Shown here piece by piece: positions 14,082-21,537 of a stretch of DNA of 36,394 bases; the stretch's first letter is position 1, and every line of letters begins with the position of its first letter. This DNA comes from DATBFG01 sp036558645 (GTDB taxonomy: Bacteria > Acidobacteriota > Terriglobia > Terriglobales > Acidobacteriaceae). A model generated the notes under the pieces. It saw only the letters and a list, made by a program, of their open reading frames with translations. It was not told where the DNA came from and made no database searches. The stretch is taken from NCBI GenBank assembly GCA_036558645.1, contig DATBFG010000052.1, forward strand, positions 1 to 36,394. Direction: 5' to 3'. Position numbers and translations under genes: made by a program.

Positions 14082-15320
14082 ATGCCTACAACTACCAAGA
14101 AAGACTATTACGAGATTCTCGGCGTGAAGAAATCCGCCTCCGCGGACGACATCCGCAAAGCTTTTCGTAAGCTCGCGCGGAAGTATCACCCCGACGTCAA
14201 TCCCGGTGATAAGGCCGCTGAGGAAAAGTTTAAGGCGATCTCAGAAGCGAATGAAGTTTTGAGCGATCCCAAGAAGCGGAAGATCTATGACCAGGTCGGA
14301 TTCTATTCCGACAACATCGATCCCGCGGCTGCCGAGGCCTACGCTCGCGGCGGCGCGACCGGTGCGGGTGGATTCGGAGGCTTTAGCGGCTTCCCGGGCG
14401 CGAACGCCGGCGGTGCCGATCAGGGTGTCCATTTTGATTTTGGAGGATTTGATTTCTCCGACCTGGTGGACTCCGCTGGACGGGGTGGCCGCCGTGCCAG
14501 CACCGGCGGCGGCTTCAAAGATATCTTCTCCGGGATTTTTGGCGGGCGAGGCGCTGCTGCACAAGAAGGCCCCGAGCCCGGTTCTGATCTCGAGTACCAA
14601 GTCAATGTGCCCTTCTGGACGGCCGTTCGTGGCGGAGTGATGAGGCTACCGATCACGCGCCGTGATCCATGCACCACGTGCAAAGGCCAAGGAACAATGG
14701 AGGGCCCCGGACAGTGTCCGGAATGCGGCGGCAAAGGGCAAGTAACGCAAACCGGCGGACGCATGAAGTTTAACGTTCCCTGTCCGCGCTGCAACGGAAC
14801 CGGGAAGAACCTGAGTGTCTGTCCAAGCTGCCACGGCGAAGGCACGGTTGAAAGAACCGATAATCTCGAAGTTCGCATTAAGGCCGGCACACGCGACGGC
14901 CAACGCATTCGAATTCCAGGCAAAGGAAACGCAGGTTCTCGCACGGGCCAGCCTGGAGATCTATACGTAATCATCCGAACGGGCGATCACCCGGTTTTTC
15001 ACCGTGTGGGGGACGACATTCAGCTGACCATCCCCGTCACGGCGTCGGAAGCTGCATTGGGCGCGAAGGTCGAGGTGCCAACAATCGACGGCCGCACTCT
15101 CCTGAAGATTCCACCGGGAACACAATCCGGCCAAAAACTCCGTTTGCGGGAGAAAGGCGTGCCATCCGCTACTCGGGATGGGGCTCGCGGTGACGAAATC
15201 GTAGAAGTGAAAGTCGTTGTGCCGATGCCACGGGACGAGAAGACCAAGGAACTGTTTCGCGAACTGGCGCGGCTCAACCCTGAGGACCCGCGCGCCGAAA
15301 TCTGGAAGCAAATCGAGTAA
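14082..15320 (+). CDS. dnaJ: Chaperone DnaJ (Hsp40)
   Basis: 412 residues in the full type I DnaJ order. The J-domain (7-72) has HPD at 36-38. A long Gly/Phe-rich region (about 85-165) follows. The zinc domain has four CxxCxGxG repeats (C197/C200, C212/C215, C234/C237, C247/C250), then the C-terminal substrate-binding and dimerisation domains. DnaJ stimulates DnaK ATPase activity and delivers substrates. The Gly/Phe region (about 80 residues) is longer than in E. coli DnaJ. It is separated from dnaK by a terminator and a small gene, so it is probably transcribed from its own near-leaderless promoter. Confidence 0.96.
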   Translation: MPTTTKKDYYEILGVKKSASADDIRKAFRKLARKYHPDVNPGDKAAEEKFKAISEANEVLSDPKKRKIYDQVGFYSDNIDPAAAEAYARGGATGAGGFGGFSGFPGANAGGADQGVHFDFGGFDFSDLVDSAGRGGRRASTGGGFKDIFSGIFGGRGAAAQEGPEPGSDLEYQVNVPFWTAVRGGVMRLPITRRDPCTTCKGQGTMEGPGQCPECGGKGQVTQTGGRMKFNVPCPRCNGTGKNLSVCPSCHGEGTVERTDNLEVRIKAGTRDGQRIRIPGKGNAGSRTGQPGDLYVIIRTGDHPVFHRVGDDIQLTIPVTASEAALGAKVEVPTIDGRTLLKIPPGTQSGQKLRLREKGVPSATRDGARGDEIVEVKVVVPMPRDEKTKELFRELARLNPEDPRAEIWKQIE

Positions 15321-15323
15321 GTT

Positions 15324-15349
15324 CGATGGGAGGGAAAGCCCTCCCATCG
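15324..15349. terminator. Strong hairpin between convergent dnaJ and cupin genes
   Basis: CGATGGGAGGG (15324-15334) and CCCTCCCATCG (15339-15349) form a perfect 11-bp stem with an AAAG loop in the 42-nt gap between two convergent stops. Neither side has a long T-tract, but the position and stem strength fit a bidirectional terminator. Confidence 0.7.
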
Positions 15350-15362
15350 TCTCAAGTCGCTT

Positions 15363-15827
15363 CTATTTCTTCCCCATACTCGGGTCGTCTTTCGGGTCAA
15401 CGTAGTTGATCTGTAGCGGCGACATGCCGTGAATCTGAATCACGGTGTTACCGGCGGCTGCGGCGTAGTGGTGCATCTCGGGATCCATGTAGGCAAAGCT
15501 TCCCGCGGCGAAGCTCATCAGCTTCGCGTCATCCCATTTATCACCCATTCCCACCTTCAACGTCCCCGATAGAACGGTTACATTCTCGCGCTTCGGATGC
15601 CAGTGAGGCGCGATTTTGTACCCGTCGGGCATCTTGATTCGAACCGTAAAATCGCCAGTTGAAGCGCTTGGGTCTCCTTCGAGTACAGCCATCTGTGCAC
15701 CCGGTTGCACAGACGGCGGCGCGGGACCCCACTTGATCTCGTTCGGAGTCATTGCATTTTGCGCGATCGCGGGTAAGGCCACCAGAATAGCCGCGACCAA
15801 GACAATCGTGAGAAACATTGGCTTCAT
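15363..15827 (-). CDS. Secreted cupin-domain protein (154 aa)
   Basis: The start is taken at ATG 15827, where GGGAGG lies about 10 nt upstream and a signal peptide begins (MKPMFLTIVLVAAILVALPAIAQ). A longer open frame upstream to 16163 overlaps the divergent permease gene and is not protein-like. The cupin core contains the metal ligands H75-x-H77 and E81 (PHWHPKRENVTVLSGTLKVGMGD) and H119/H120 in the second motif (YMDPEMHHYAAAAGNTVIQIHG). Such periplasmic single-cupin proteins bind a metal and a small ligand or act as dioxygenase-like enzymes; the substrate is unknown. It diverges from the permease gene. Confidence 0.85.
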   Translation of the reverse strand: MKPMFLTIVLVAAILVALPAIAQNAMTPNEIKWGPAPPSVQPGAQMAVLEGDPSASTGDFTVRIKMPDGYKIAPHWHPKRENVTVLSGTLKVGMGDKWDDAKLMSFAAGSFAYMDPEMHHYAAAAGNTVIQIHGMSPLQINYVDPKDDPSMGKK

Positions 15828-16050
15828 CTTGAATCCGCCTCCCTGCGGGCGCGCCATCTTAAAACGAAAATCGTCCAGAGAGCAATTGAAAGGAGAAGGC
15901 GCCAGACACCGGTTTGAACGTGACTTTCGGCAAAATATTTCTTCGATTTTCGTAGGCAGCACCTGAAATATGCCGTATTCTGCGGTTGCGAACTTGCTCC
16001 GAGGGGCGTGTGAAGAGAGCGGGGGGCGCCTGAGGAGGAGCACATCGAAA

Positions 16051-17457
16051 TTGGCAACTGCTAGCGCACCAGCCCAGTCCATCCAAAAGCCCGTCACCCT
16101 CGTTCCCAGGAAAAAATCCACCCGATTGACCTTGTGGCCGCTGATTGCCGCCACCTTCTTCATGGTCTCCGGCGGAACCTATGGCACCGAAGATATCGTT
16201 CACGGCGCCGGGTACGGCAAAGCCATCCTTCTTCTCCTGTTAACTCCGGTACTGTGGAGCCTGCCGACAGCTTTTATGCTGGGCGAATTGGCTGCCGCTC
16301 TGCCGAATGAGGGTGGTTACTACTCTTGGGTGCGGCGCGCCATGGGGAACTTCTGGGGATTCCAGGAAGCATGGCTGTCGCTGGTTGCGTCGAAGTTTGA
16401 CATGGCGATTTATCCCACGCTGTTCGTTGCGTATCTGACCCGGATGTTCCCGTGGTTCTCGGTCGGATACCGTGGCGTGATGGTAGGAGTGGCGATTGTT
16501 ATCGTTTGCGCCTTGTTGAATATCGCCGGCGTTAAGGCGGTTTCCTATACTTCGATGTGGCTACTCGTGACTCTATCTGCGCCATTCCTGGTTGTCGTGC
16601 TGATGGCGCCATTCAAGTACAAGGCGTTGCTGAACGCTGTCACGACACCAACTACATCAAACGTCGACATGATCGGCGGCCTGCTCATCTGCATGTGGAA
16701 CTACATGGGCTGGGATAACGCTTCTACCATCGCCACCGAAGTAGAAGATCCGCAGCATACGTATCCACGAGCCATGATCGGCGCCGTAGCGATCATCGCG
16801 TTGACCTACATCGCTCCGATCGCCGCCGTCTGGACCACCGGGCTGGCTCCTTCGGCATGGGAGACCGGGTCTTGGGCTGACATTTGCGGCCTCATGGGCG
16901 GACCGCTGCTTCGTGTTGCCGTCGTGCTTGGCGGGATGATAAGCGCCTTCGGCATGTTCAATGCATTGGTGATGAGCTACTCGCGTCTACCGCTCGCGAT
17001 GGCGCAAGACGGCATGCTCCCGCAATTTTTTACCAAGACTCTTCGCCGGACACGGGCACCCTGGGTATCGATCACAGTCTGTGCGGCGGGATGGGCCATG
17101 TGCCTGGGCCTCGGGCTCGATCGTTTAGTCACAATCGATATCCTTCTCTATGGCGCGAGCCTAGGCCTCGAGTTCCTCGCTCTCATCGTGCTGCGGATCC
17201 GTGAACCAGAGTTGCATCGGCCATTTAGAGTGCCCGGAGGGTGGTTCGGTGCTATCGCCGTTGGCGTCACACCCATGTTGATGCTTGGCTTCTCGGTCGC
17301 CCGCAGCCAAAGCGAGCAAATCATGGGTATGAGTTCCTTCTCTTTCGGAATGATCCTGCTTGGGATGGGTGTGGTGGTTTACTGCTTGAACCGCATCTTG
17401 AAACCCGACGGCTGGGCCCGTACGGAGACGAAGCCAGAACCGGAACTTGCATCGTAA
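16051..17457 (+). CDS. APC-superfamily amino acid/polyamine permease
   Basis: About 468 residues with about 12 hydrophobic segments and the first-helix APC pattern LWPLIAATFFMVSGGTYGTEDIVHGAGYG. AFMLGELAAALPNEGGYYSWVRRAMG and the TEVEDPQHTYPRAMIGAV loop are typical of amino acid/polyamine transporters, closest in feel to the eukaryote-like polyamine uptake branch. The TTG at 16051 is preferred because AGGAGGAG ends 10 nt upstream. The frame is open from ATG 15970, but the extra 27 residues are basic and unlike a transporter N-terminus, and that ATG has no ribosome site. It lies in the inner membrane; the substrate is not determinable. A strong terminator follows. Confidence 0.88.
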   Translation: MATASAPAQSIQKPVTLVPRKKSTRLTLWPLIAATFFMVSGGTYGTEDIVHGAGYGKAILLLLLTPVLWSLPTAFMLGELAAALPNEGGYYSWVRRAMGNFWGFQEAWLSLVASKFDMAIYPTLFVAYLTRMFPWFSVGYRGVMVGVAIVIVCALLNIAGVKAVSYTSMWLLVTLSAPFLVVVLMAPFKYKALLNAVTTPTTSNVDMIGGLLICMWNYMGWDNASTIATEVEDPQHTYPRAMIGAVAIIALTYIAPIAAVWTTGLAPSAWETGSWADICGLMGGPLLRVAVVLGGMISAFGMFNALVMSYSRLPLAMAQDGMLPQFFTKTLRRTRAPWVSITVCAAGWAMCLGLGLDRLVTIDILLYGASLGLEFLALIVLRIREPELHRPFRVPGGWFGAIAVGVTPMLMLGFSVARSQSEQIMGMSSFSFGMILLGMGVVVYCLNRILKPDGWARTETKPEPELAS

Positions 17458-17487
17458 GTTTTTCGAGCAAGAATAGTGCGCATTACG

Positions 17488-17523
17488 AACGGAGACGCCT
17501 AAACAACGTCTCCGTTTTTATTT
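17488..17523 (+). terminator. Rho-independent terminator after the permease gene
   Basis: AACGGAGACG (17488-17497) pairs perfectly with CGTCTCCGTT (17507-17516) around a 9-nt loop. TTTATTT follows the stem. Confidence 0.88.
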
Positions 17524-17547
17524 GCCTTTGATATCCTGTCTCCGGCG

Positions 17548-17640
17548 ATGACTAAGCGACGATCAAAAGTTGAGCCGTCTTTGTAGGCGTGAGCGCAGCG
17601 GGAGCCCGCAGGCGAAATCCTAAGCGCAGCGAAGGAGCCC
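17548..17640 (+). repeat. Duplicated hspR start region plus repeat-like insert
   Basis: At 17548 a short frame reads MTKRRSKVEPSL and stops at 17586. The real gene at 17641 begins MTKRRSKGAYM. The first seven codons encode the same peptide but differ at four bases, all silent (CGA/CGG, CGA/AGA, TCA/TCG, AAA/AAG). Between them lies a GC-rich stretch with two near-copies of AGCGCAGCG(AA)GGAGCCC at 17592-17607 and 17623-17640. This looks like a repeat insertion or duplication at the start of the gene. Confidence 0.6.
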
Positions 17641-18039
17641 ATGACTAAGCGGAGATCGAAGGGTGCTTACATGATCTCGGCCGTGGCCGAGATGTACGGA
17701 ATTCATCCGCAGACGTTGCGCCTATATGAACGCGAAGGGCTCCTCAAACCATCGCGCACCGAGGGCAATACCCGCCTGTATACGGATGAAGATCTACTGC
17801 GTCTGGAATTTATCCTCTCGCTGGCGCGCGATCTCGGTGTCAATATCTCGGGAATCGCGATCATCCTGCAAATGCGTGAGCGCATGGAAGAAATGCAGCA
17901 CCAGATTCAGGAGTTCGTAACTTATATCCAGAAGGAAGTGCTAAGCCGCGCAAACGCTGCCGCCGATCCCTCACGGGGTGCCATCGTCCCTGTGCGTAAG
18001 CCAGGAATCCCGGTCCCTATCGCCCGCACAAAAAAGTAG
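17641..18039 (+). CDS. hspR: HspR-like MerR-family heat-shock repressor
   Basis: 132 residues. The N-terminal MerR winged helix (about 9-80) reads YMISAVAEMYGIHPQTLRLYEREGLLKPSRT, then TRLYTDEDLLRLEFILSLARDLGVNISGIAIIL. This closely follows HspR (ISVAAELAGMHAQTLRTYDRLGL ... GVNLAGI in actinobacteria) and ends in a basic Pro-rich tail as HspR does. A coiled coil (about 78-105) would mediate dimerisation. HspR represses dnaK-type operons, often with DnaK as co-repressor; dnaK and dnaJ lie 4-6 kb upstream here, but no HAIR operator was found. GGAG is only 3 nt from the ATG, unusually close. The deacetylase gene begins 1 nt after its stop. Confidence 0.82.
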   Translation: MTKRRSKGAYMISAVAEMYGIHPQTLRLYEREGLLKPSRTEGNTRLYTDEDLLRLEFILSLARDLGVNISGIAIILQMRERMEEMQHQIQEFVTYIQKEVLSRANAAADPSRGAIVPVRKPGIPVPIARTKK

Positions 18040-18040
18040 A

Positions 18041-19033
18041 ATGCTGCCGTTCAAACTGGTTTATAGCGACGATTACTACCTGCCCATAGGCGTACACGTC
18101 TTCCCCGCGGAAAAGTATCGTCGCATTCACCAACGTCTGCTCCAAACGGGCATTGCGGACGCAGGCGATTTCATTACGCCACAACCGGCATCTGACCAGG
18201 ACATCCTGCTGGTGCACACCCCGCAATACGTGCAGAAACTTAAGACAGGAACTCTTTCGGCGCGGGAGGAACTGATGCTGGAGGTCCCTTATTCGCCCGA
18301 ACTGGTGCGAGCCTTTTGGCTGGCCGCGGGAGGCTCCATGCTCGCTGCCGACCTTGCACTGAAGGATGGGGTAGCGTTTAACATCGGCGGCGGATTTCAT
18401 CATGCCTTTCCAGACCACGGAGAAGGGTTTTGCATGATCCACGATGTGGCGGTGGCGATCCGTCGCATGCAGCGTGACAACACAATTTCACGAGCTATGA
18501 CTGTCGATTGCGACGTTCACCACGGCAACGGAACAGCTGCAATTTTCGCCGGATTGCGGGTACCGAGCGATCCTCTGCCCTCTCGTTCGGCTTCGACACT
18601 CGGTGGAACGCGTTCGGCAAAGTTGCGCAATGCGCACGACGGTGATGTTTTTACGATTTCCCTGCACCAGGAAAACAATTATCCCGCATGGAAGCCTCCA
18701 TCATCGATTGACGTCGATCTGCCGGACGAAATTGAAGATGATGAATATTTGGGTTGGCTCGATAATGCGCTGAGTTCCGCTTTCCGCCAGTTCGAGCCCG
18801 ATCTGATCTGCTACATCGCCGGAGCAGATCCGTACCGCGAAGATCAACTGGGCGGCCTTTCGTTAACGATTGAAGGCTTGAAGCGGCGCGATGAGCTGAT
18901 GTTTCGTGTTGCAAAGGCCCGCAACATCCCAATCATGGTCACCTACGCCGGTGGATACGCCCAACGCGTCGAGGATACGGTAACAATTCATTCCAACACG
19001 GTTATTGCAGCGAAGGAGATTTTTGCCGTGTAA
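18041..19033 (+). CDS. Histone deacetylase-family zinc hydrolase
   Basis: Starting at ATG 18041, 1 nt after the hspR stop, the product is 330 residues. It has the arginase/deacetylase family motifs: NIGGGFHHAFPDHGEGFC with the catalytic His pair, VDCDVHHGNGTAAIF with Asp/His zinc ligands, and YIAGADPYREDQLGG with the final zinc Asp. The family deacetylates acetyl-lysine, acetylpolyamines or small amides; the substrate cannot be read here. A segment of about 28 residues (about 171-199) interrupts the normally short link between NGTAAIF and VFTISLHQ. The long open frame extends back to 17978 inside hspR but those codons overlap it. Tight spacing implies translational coupling with hspR. Confidence 0.9.
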   Translation: MLPFKLVYSDDYYLPIGVHVFPAEKYRRIHQRLLQTGIADAGDFITPQPASDQDILLVHTPQYVQKLKTGTLSAREELMLEVPYSPELVRAFWLAAGGSMLAADLALKDGVAFNIGGGFHHAFPDHGEGFCMIHDVAVAIRRMQRDNTISRAMTVDCDVHHGNGTAAIFAGLRVPSDPLPSRSASTLGGTRSAKLRNAHDGDVFTISLHQENNYPAWKPPSSIDVDLPDEIEDDEYLGWLDNALSSAFRQFEPDLICYIAGADPYREDQLGGLSLTIEGLKRRDELMFRVAKARNIPIMVTYAGGYAQRVEDTVTIHSNTVIAAKEIFAV

Positions 19034-19122
19034 TGACGCTACTTTGGGTTACGCCTTGGTTGATATAGTTCATCGATTCCCGTATCACCGTCATCCAAGA
19101 TCGTGTTGCCCAATGAAACCCT

Positions 19123-19893
19123 ATGCGCCTTCGACTGATTCGCCACGCCACCCTCATCATTGAGTATCACGGACGCAAAATTCTGCTCGATCCCATGCTT
19201 GACGATGCCGGTGCACGTCCTGCGATCGAAAACACGCCGAATGCCCGCCACAATCCTCTGGTGCCGCTCCCGGAGCCAATCGACGAAATATTGAAGGGTG
19301 TCGAATGCATACTTGTCACGCACACCCACATGGACCACTGGGACGGAACGGCTGCACAAGTTATCCCGAAACATCTCCCCTTGTTCGGCCAGGTGGAGGA
19401 TGAGAGAAAGTTCCGGAGTGCGGGATTCACCTCCGTGCAGCCCATTCGAGACAAGGCTGAATGGAATGGTATTCAGATCTCGCGCACAGGTGGCCAGCAC
19501 GGCACCGGGGAAATCGCAAAGATGCTCGCGCCCGTCTCTGGTTTTGTCTTAAATGCGCCGGGTGAGCCTTCGCTGTACGTGGCAGGCGATACCATCTGGT
19601 GCGCCGAGGTGGAACAAGCATTGAACACCTTTGAACCTTCTATCATCGTGCTCAACGCGGGGGCCGCGCGCTTCCTGCAAGGAGATCCCATCACGATGAC
19701 TTCAGAAGATGTGATCCGTGTCTGCAAAGCAGCCCCGCACGCACAAGTGGTTCCCGTCCACATGGAGTCGATCAATCATTGCTTGCTGACCCGGGCTGAT
19801 CTGGCTTTTCAACTGGAAGCTGCTCGCGTCAGCCAGCAGGTAGCGATTCCAGGAGATGGAGAGTGGGTTGAAACGCGGGTCGATGGTCGTTAG
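19123..19893 (+). CDS. Metallo-beta-lactamase-fold hydrolase (UlaG-like)
   Basis: 256 residues, cytoplasmic. The N-terminus MRLRLIRHATLIIEYHGRKILLDPML and the metal motif HTHMDH (67-72, in ILVTHTHMDHWDG) are diagnostic of MBL-fold hydrolases. Further metal ligands are likely H at TGGQHG (residues about 124-129) and D in YVAGDTIW. The family includes UlaG (L-ascorbate-6-phosphate lactonase) and many uncharacterised enzymes, so no specific reaction is claimed. No Shine-Dalgarno sequence is visible. The last codons and stop lie inside a 7-bp tandem repeat (19878-19905), so the C-terminal residues RVDGR are repeat-encoded. Confidence 0.85.
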   Translation: MRLRLIRHATLIIEYHGRKILLDPMLDDAGARPAIENTPNARHNPLVPLPEPIDEILKGVECILVTHTHMDHWDGTAAQVIPKHLPLFGQVEDERKFRSAGFTSVQPIRDKAEWNGIQISRTGGQHGTGEIAKMLAPVSGFVLNAPGEPSLYVAGDTIWCAEVEQALNTFEPSIIVLNAGAARFLQGDPITMTSEDVIRVCKAAPHAQVVPVHMESINHCLLTRADLAFQLEAARVSQQVAIPGDGEWVETRVDGR

Positions 19894-19905
19894 TCGTTGG
19901 TCGTT
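19878..19905 (+). repeat. Heptanucleotide tandem repeat (GGTCGTT-like, 4 units)
   Basis: The units are GGTCGAT, GGTCGTT, AGTCGTT and GGTCGTT in perfect 7-nt register. The MBL-fold gene's stop codon (19891-19893) lies within them. A related degenerate run of three units lies at 28237-28257. Confidence 0.8.
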
Positions 19906-19981
19906 CACGGAGCAACTTCCTCCTGCAACAGTATCTGACGGCGGATTTGCAGGTCCAGACGGCTTTAGGGGTGGTGTTTTA

Positions 19982-20137
19982 ATGGCTCTGTTAGGCGCGC
20001 TTCCGCCAATCACGTTCATGGAGGCTACGTACGATGGTGGCGGGTTAGCTCTCCTCGCGGTGACGTTTGGTCCGCTCCTGATCTACGGTGTTCAAACGAG
20101 CGGGATACTTCACGCTGTGCGCCGTTCTCCAAAGTAG
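19982..20137 (+). CDS. Possible small membrane protein (51 aa)
   Basis: ATG 19982 follows AGGGGTGG by about 7 nt. The 51-residue product contains one or two hydrophobic stretches (LLGALPPITF, LALLAVTFGPLLIYGV) and a basic end HAVRRSPK. The frame is open back to 19856, overlapping the MBL gene, but that part is not protein-like. The stop codon sits 1 nt before the first copy of the island repeat (20139), as expected for a unit of that island. Support is only moderate; it could also be a gene remnant. Confidence 0.4.
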   Translation: MALLGALPPITFMEATYDGGGLALLAVTFGPLLIYGVQTSGILHAVRRSPK

Positions 20138-20138
20138 C

Positions 20139-20172
20139 TTGGCGTAATATCTCGATTTCACTCAAAATCCCC
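20139..20172 (+). repeat. Island repeat copy 1 (outer form)
   Basis: Begins TTGGCGTAATATC, continues TCGATTTCACTCA, and ends AAATCCCC. It differs from inner copies after CACTCA and resembles copy 7 there. It lies directly after the stop at 20137. Confidence 0.7.
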
Positions 20173-20212
20173 GTTGGCCTCAGGGGAAGGTTAGCCTAGC
20201 ATTCTGATTGGT

Positions 20213-20506
20213 ATGGCCCTCCATCCTCAAATCGAGGTGCTCGATTTCGTCCTGCTGATGAAGGCTTTCTTGGGCAAGCGCATTGATGCGCATCAGTATC
20301 GAAGCAACTACTTTGACCTTTCTAAAAAGCGCGTCATCGCCACGGAGGAAGAGGACAAAGTTCTACAACAAGCGTACGGAGATGCCGACGATTTCGACGA
20401 CACCGTTTCTCTTGCCAACACAATCAACGAAGAACAGTTGAGAGAACGTGTATCAGCCTCATTGGAAAGGCTCAAGGCGCTGGGGCACGTGGTTCCCGAT
20501 TCTTAG
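20213..20506 (+). CDS. Small acidic protein, possibly immunity-like (97 aa)
   Basis: 97 residues, no signal peptide or membrane segment. The N-terminal MALHPQIEVLDFVLLMKAFLGKRIDAHQYRSNYFDLSKKR is reminiscent of small colicin-immunity-type helical proteins (a helix, then a G-x-I-x-A-x-x-(Y/F) turn). The rest is acidic (EEEDKVLQQAYGDADDFDDTVS). I cannot assign it firmly. The stop is followed immediately by repeat copy 2 and the gene lies alone between copies 1 and 2, so it appears to be a single-gene mobile-type unit. Confidence 0.65.
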   Translation: MALHPQIEVLDFVLLMKAFLGKRIDAHQYRSNYFDLSKKRVIATEEEDKVLQQAYGDADDFDDTVSLANTINEEQLRERVSASLERLKALGHVVPDS

Positions 20507-20540
20507 TTGGTGATAAATCGCAATAACACTCATTGAAGCC
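20507..20540 (+). repeat. Island repeat copy 2
   Basis: Starts TTGGTGATAAATC right after the stop at 20506, then GCAATAACACTCATTGA. It is the most diverged of the longer copies but keeps the CACTCATTGA end. Confidence 0.6.
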
Positions 20541-20566
20541 GTCTTTAGGCGAGCTATCGTTTGTTC

Positions 20567-20881
20567 TCAGCAGTCAGAGTATTTCGCCAGCTTACAATGA
20601 ACGCACCGTCTGGCGAGCGGATTGCGACACCACCAAGTTGCGCCGAACCAATCGCCACATCTGGGACAGTGCCAGTACGTGAGTCGAGTGGCGCTCACGC
20701 CGAAAAAAGCCATCCAACCGATTGCTAAGAAGGCGAAGACGGCCTCGCTTTGCAGTGCTCGATGACCTAAATAATCGGCAAGAGGCAGGACAACCAAGAA
20801 TCCGAGCGCAGCAAACCGCAACCAGTTTCTGCGCTTGCGGTATTCGTCCCACTGTCCCTTGAAGCTCATACTCGAACGCAT
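20567..20881 (-). CDS. Small membrane protein with Cys4 zinc-ribbon-like end (104 aa)
   Basis: 104 residues with two hydrophobic segments (about 21-38, LRFAALGFLVVLPLADYL, and about 46-65, AVFAFLAIGWMAFFGVSA), then a C-terminal knuckle pair CPRCG ... CVHC that could bind zinc. Proteins of this kind (a two-helix anchor and a C-P-R-C/C-V-H-C tail) look familiar from acidobacterial genomes, but no function is known to me. ATG 20881 follows GGGGTAGA; ATG 20869 is an alternative. It is the only gene between repeat copies 2 and 3, on the opposite strand to its neighbour. Confidence 0.68.
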   Translation of the reverse strand: MRSSMSFKGQWDEYRKRRNWLRFAALGFLVVLPLADYLGHRALQSEAVFAFLAIGWMAFFGVSATRLTYWHCPRCGDWFGATWWCRNPLARRCVHCKLAKYSDC

Positions 20882-20913
20882 TCTACCCCGGCTGATCGGG
20901 TTCCTCAGCCCGA

Positions 20914-20945
20914 CTGGCGTAACATCGCGATTTCACTCATTGACC
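20914..20945 (+). repeat. Island repeat copy 3
   Basis: CTGGCGTAACATC, then GCGATTTCACTCATTGACC. It is close to the consensus and lies between the start of the minus-strand gene 20567-20881 and the next unit. Confidence 0.75.
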
Positions 20946-20972
20946 ATTTCATTGTATTTGAGGCCGCGTTCC

Positions 20973-21404
20973 CTAATGACTCCGACTCGATGCCTGACCA
21001 CTGCTCTCCTGCTCCTGCACCAGGGGCATTTGCGATGACACCTGCAGATCCATCATCATCGCAATGCGTCGGTCTAATTGAAAAAAAGTTGCCGTCTTGT
21101 TCCCTTCCAGAACCTTGGCTACCATCGGCACATACTTCTGCCGCAACTGCGCTATCGCGATGTCCATGTCCAACCAATTTCGCGTAAACAACAAAGATTG
21201 CTCATTCGTCAGTGTGCCCCAGTCATCAGCATACTTTTGAATCAGCGCGAATTTCCTGTCGTTGATCGCAATCAACTCCGTGATGTACTGGTCGTAGACC
21301 GGCCAGAACTTTGCCGCTTCTATGTCGGTGAGTTTCAGGTTCGCCCCAACTAACTGTTTTCTTTTTGCCCGGTCGGCGTTGACCACATACCGAACGAGTG
21401 TCAT
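20973..21404 (-). CDS. 5'-truncated envelope-type helical protein (143 aa)
   Basis: From ATG 21404 the product is 143 residues, with a helical core such as KLTDIEAAKFWPVYDQYITELIAINDRKFALIQ and LRQKYVPMVAKVLEGNKTATFFQLDRRI. Exported acidobacterial proteins with this (T-D-x-E-A-x-x-F-W-P-V-Y) motif normally carry a signal peptide; none is present here. The frame stays open to a GTG at 21458, but those codons are encoded by repeat copy 4, which suggests the original 5' end was lost when the unit formed. It may be a non-exported remnant or a pseudogene. It lies alone between copies 3 and 4. Confidence 0.58.
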   Translation of the reverse strand: MTLVRYVVNADRAKRKQLVGANLKLTDIEAAKFWPVYDQYITELIAINDRKFALIQKYADDWGTLTNEQSLLFTRNWLDMDIAIAQLRQKYVPMVAKVLEGNKTATFFQLDRRIAMMMDLQVSSQMPLVQEQESSGQASSRSH

Positions 21405-21437
21405 TCGCCCGCCGTAACCTGTCAACGGGCCGCAGGT

Positions 21438-21471
21438 GATGAAAAATCCCGATTTCACTCACGTCGAGCGG
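21438..21471 (+). repeat. Island repeat copy 4 (5' part diverged)
   Basis: GATGAAAAATC, then CCGATTTCACTCA, then CGTCGAGCGG. Its left third departs from the consensus. It overlaps the 5' extension of the gene 20973-21404. Confidence 0.65.
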
Positions 21472-21537
21472 TTCTGAGCCGGTGGCCACATTGATCGTAT
21501 ACTTACATCAATAGGAATATTTCCCTAGGAGACTGTC

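Noticed and set aside
15828..16163. N-terminal extension of the cupin protein
   Set aside because: The open frame continues upstream but lacks a ribosome site, overlaps the divergent permease gene, and would bury the signal peptide that begins at 15827.
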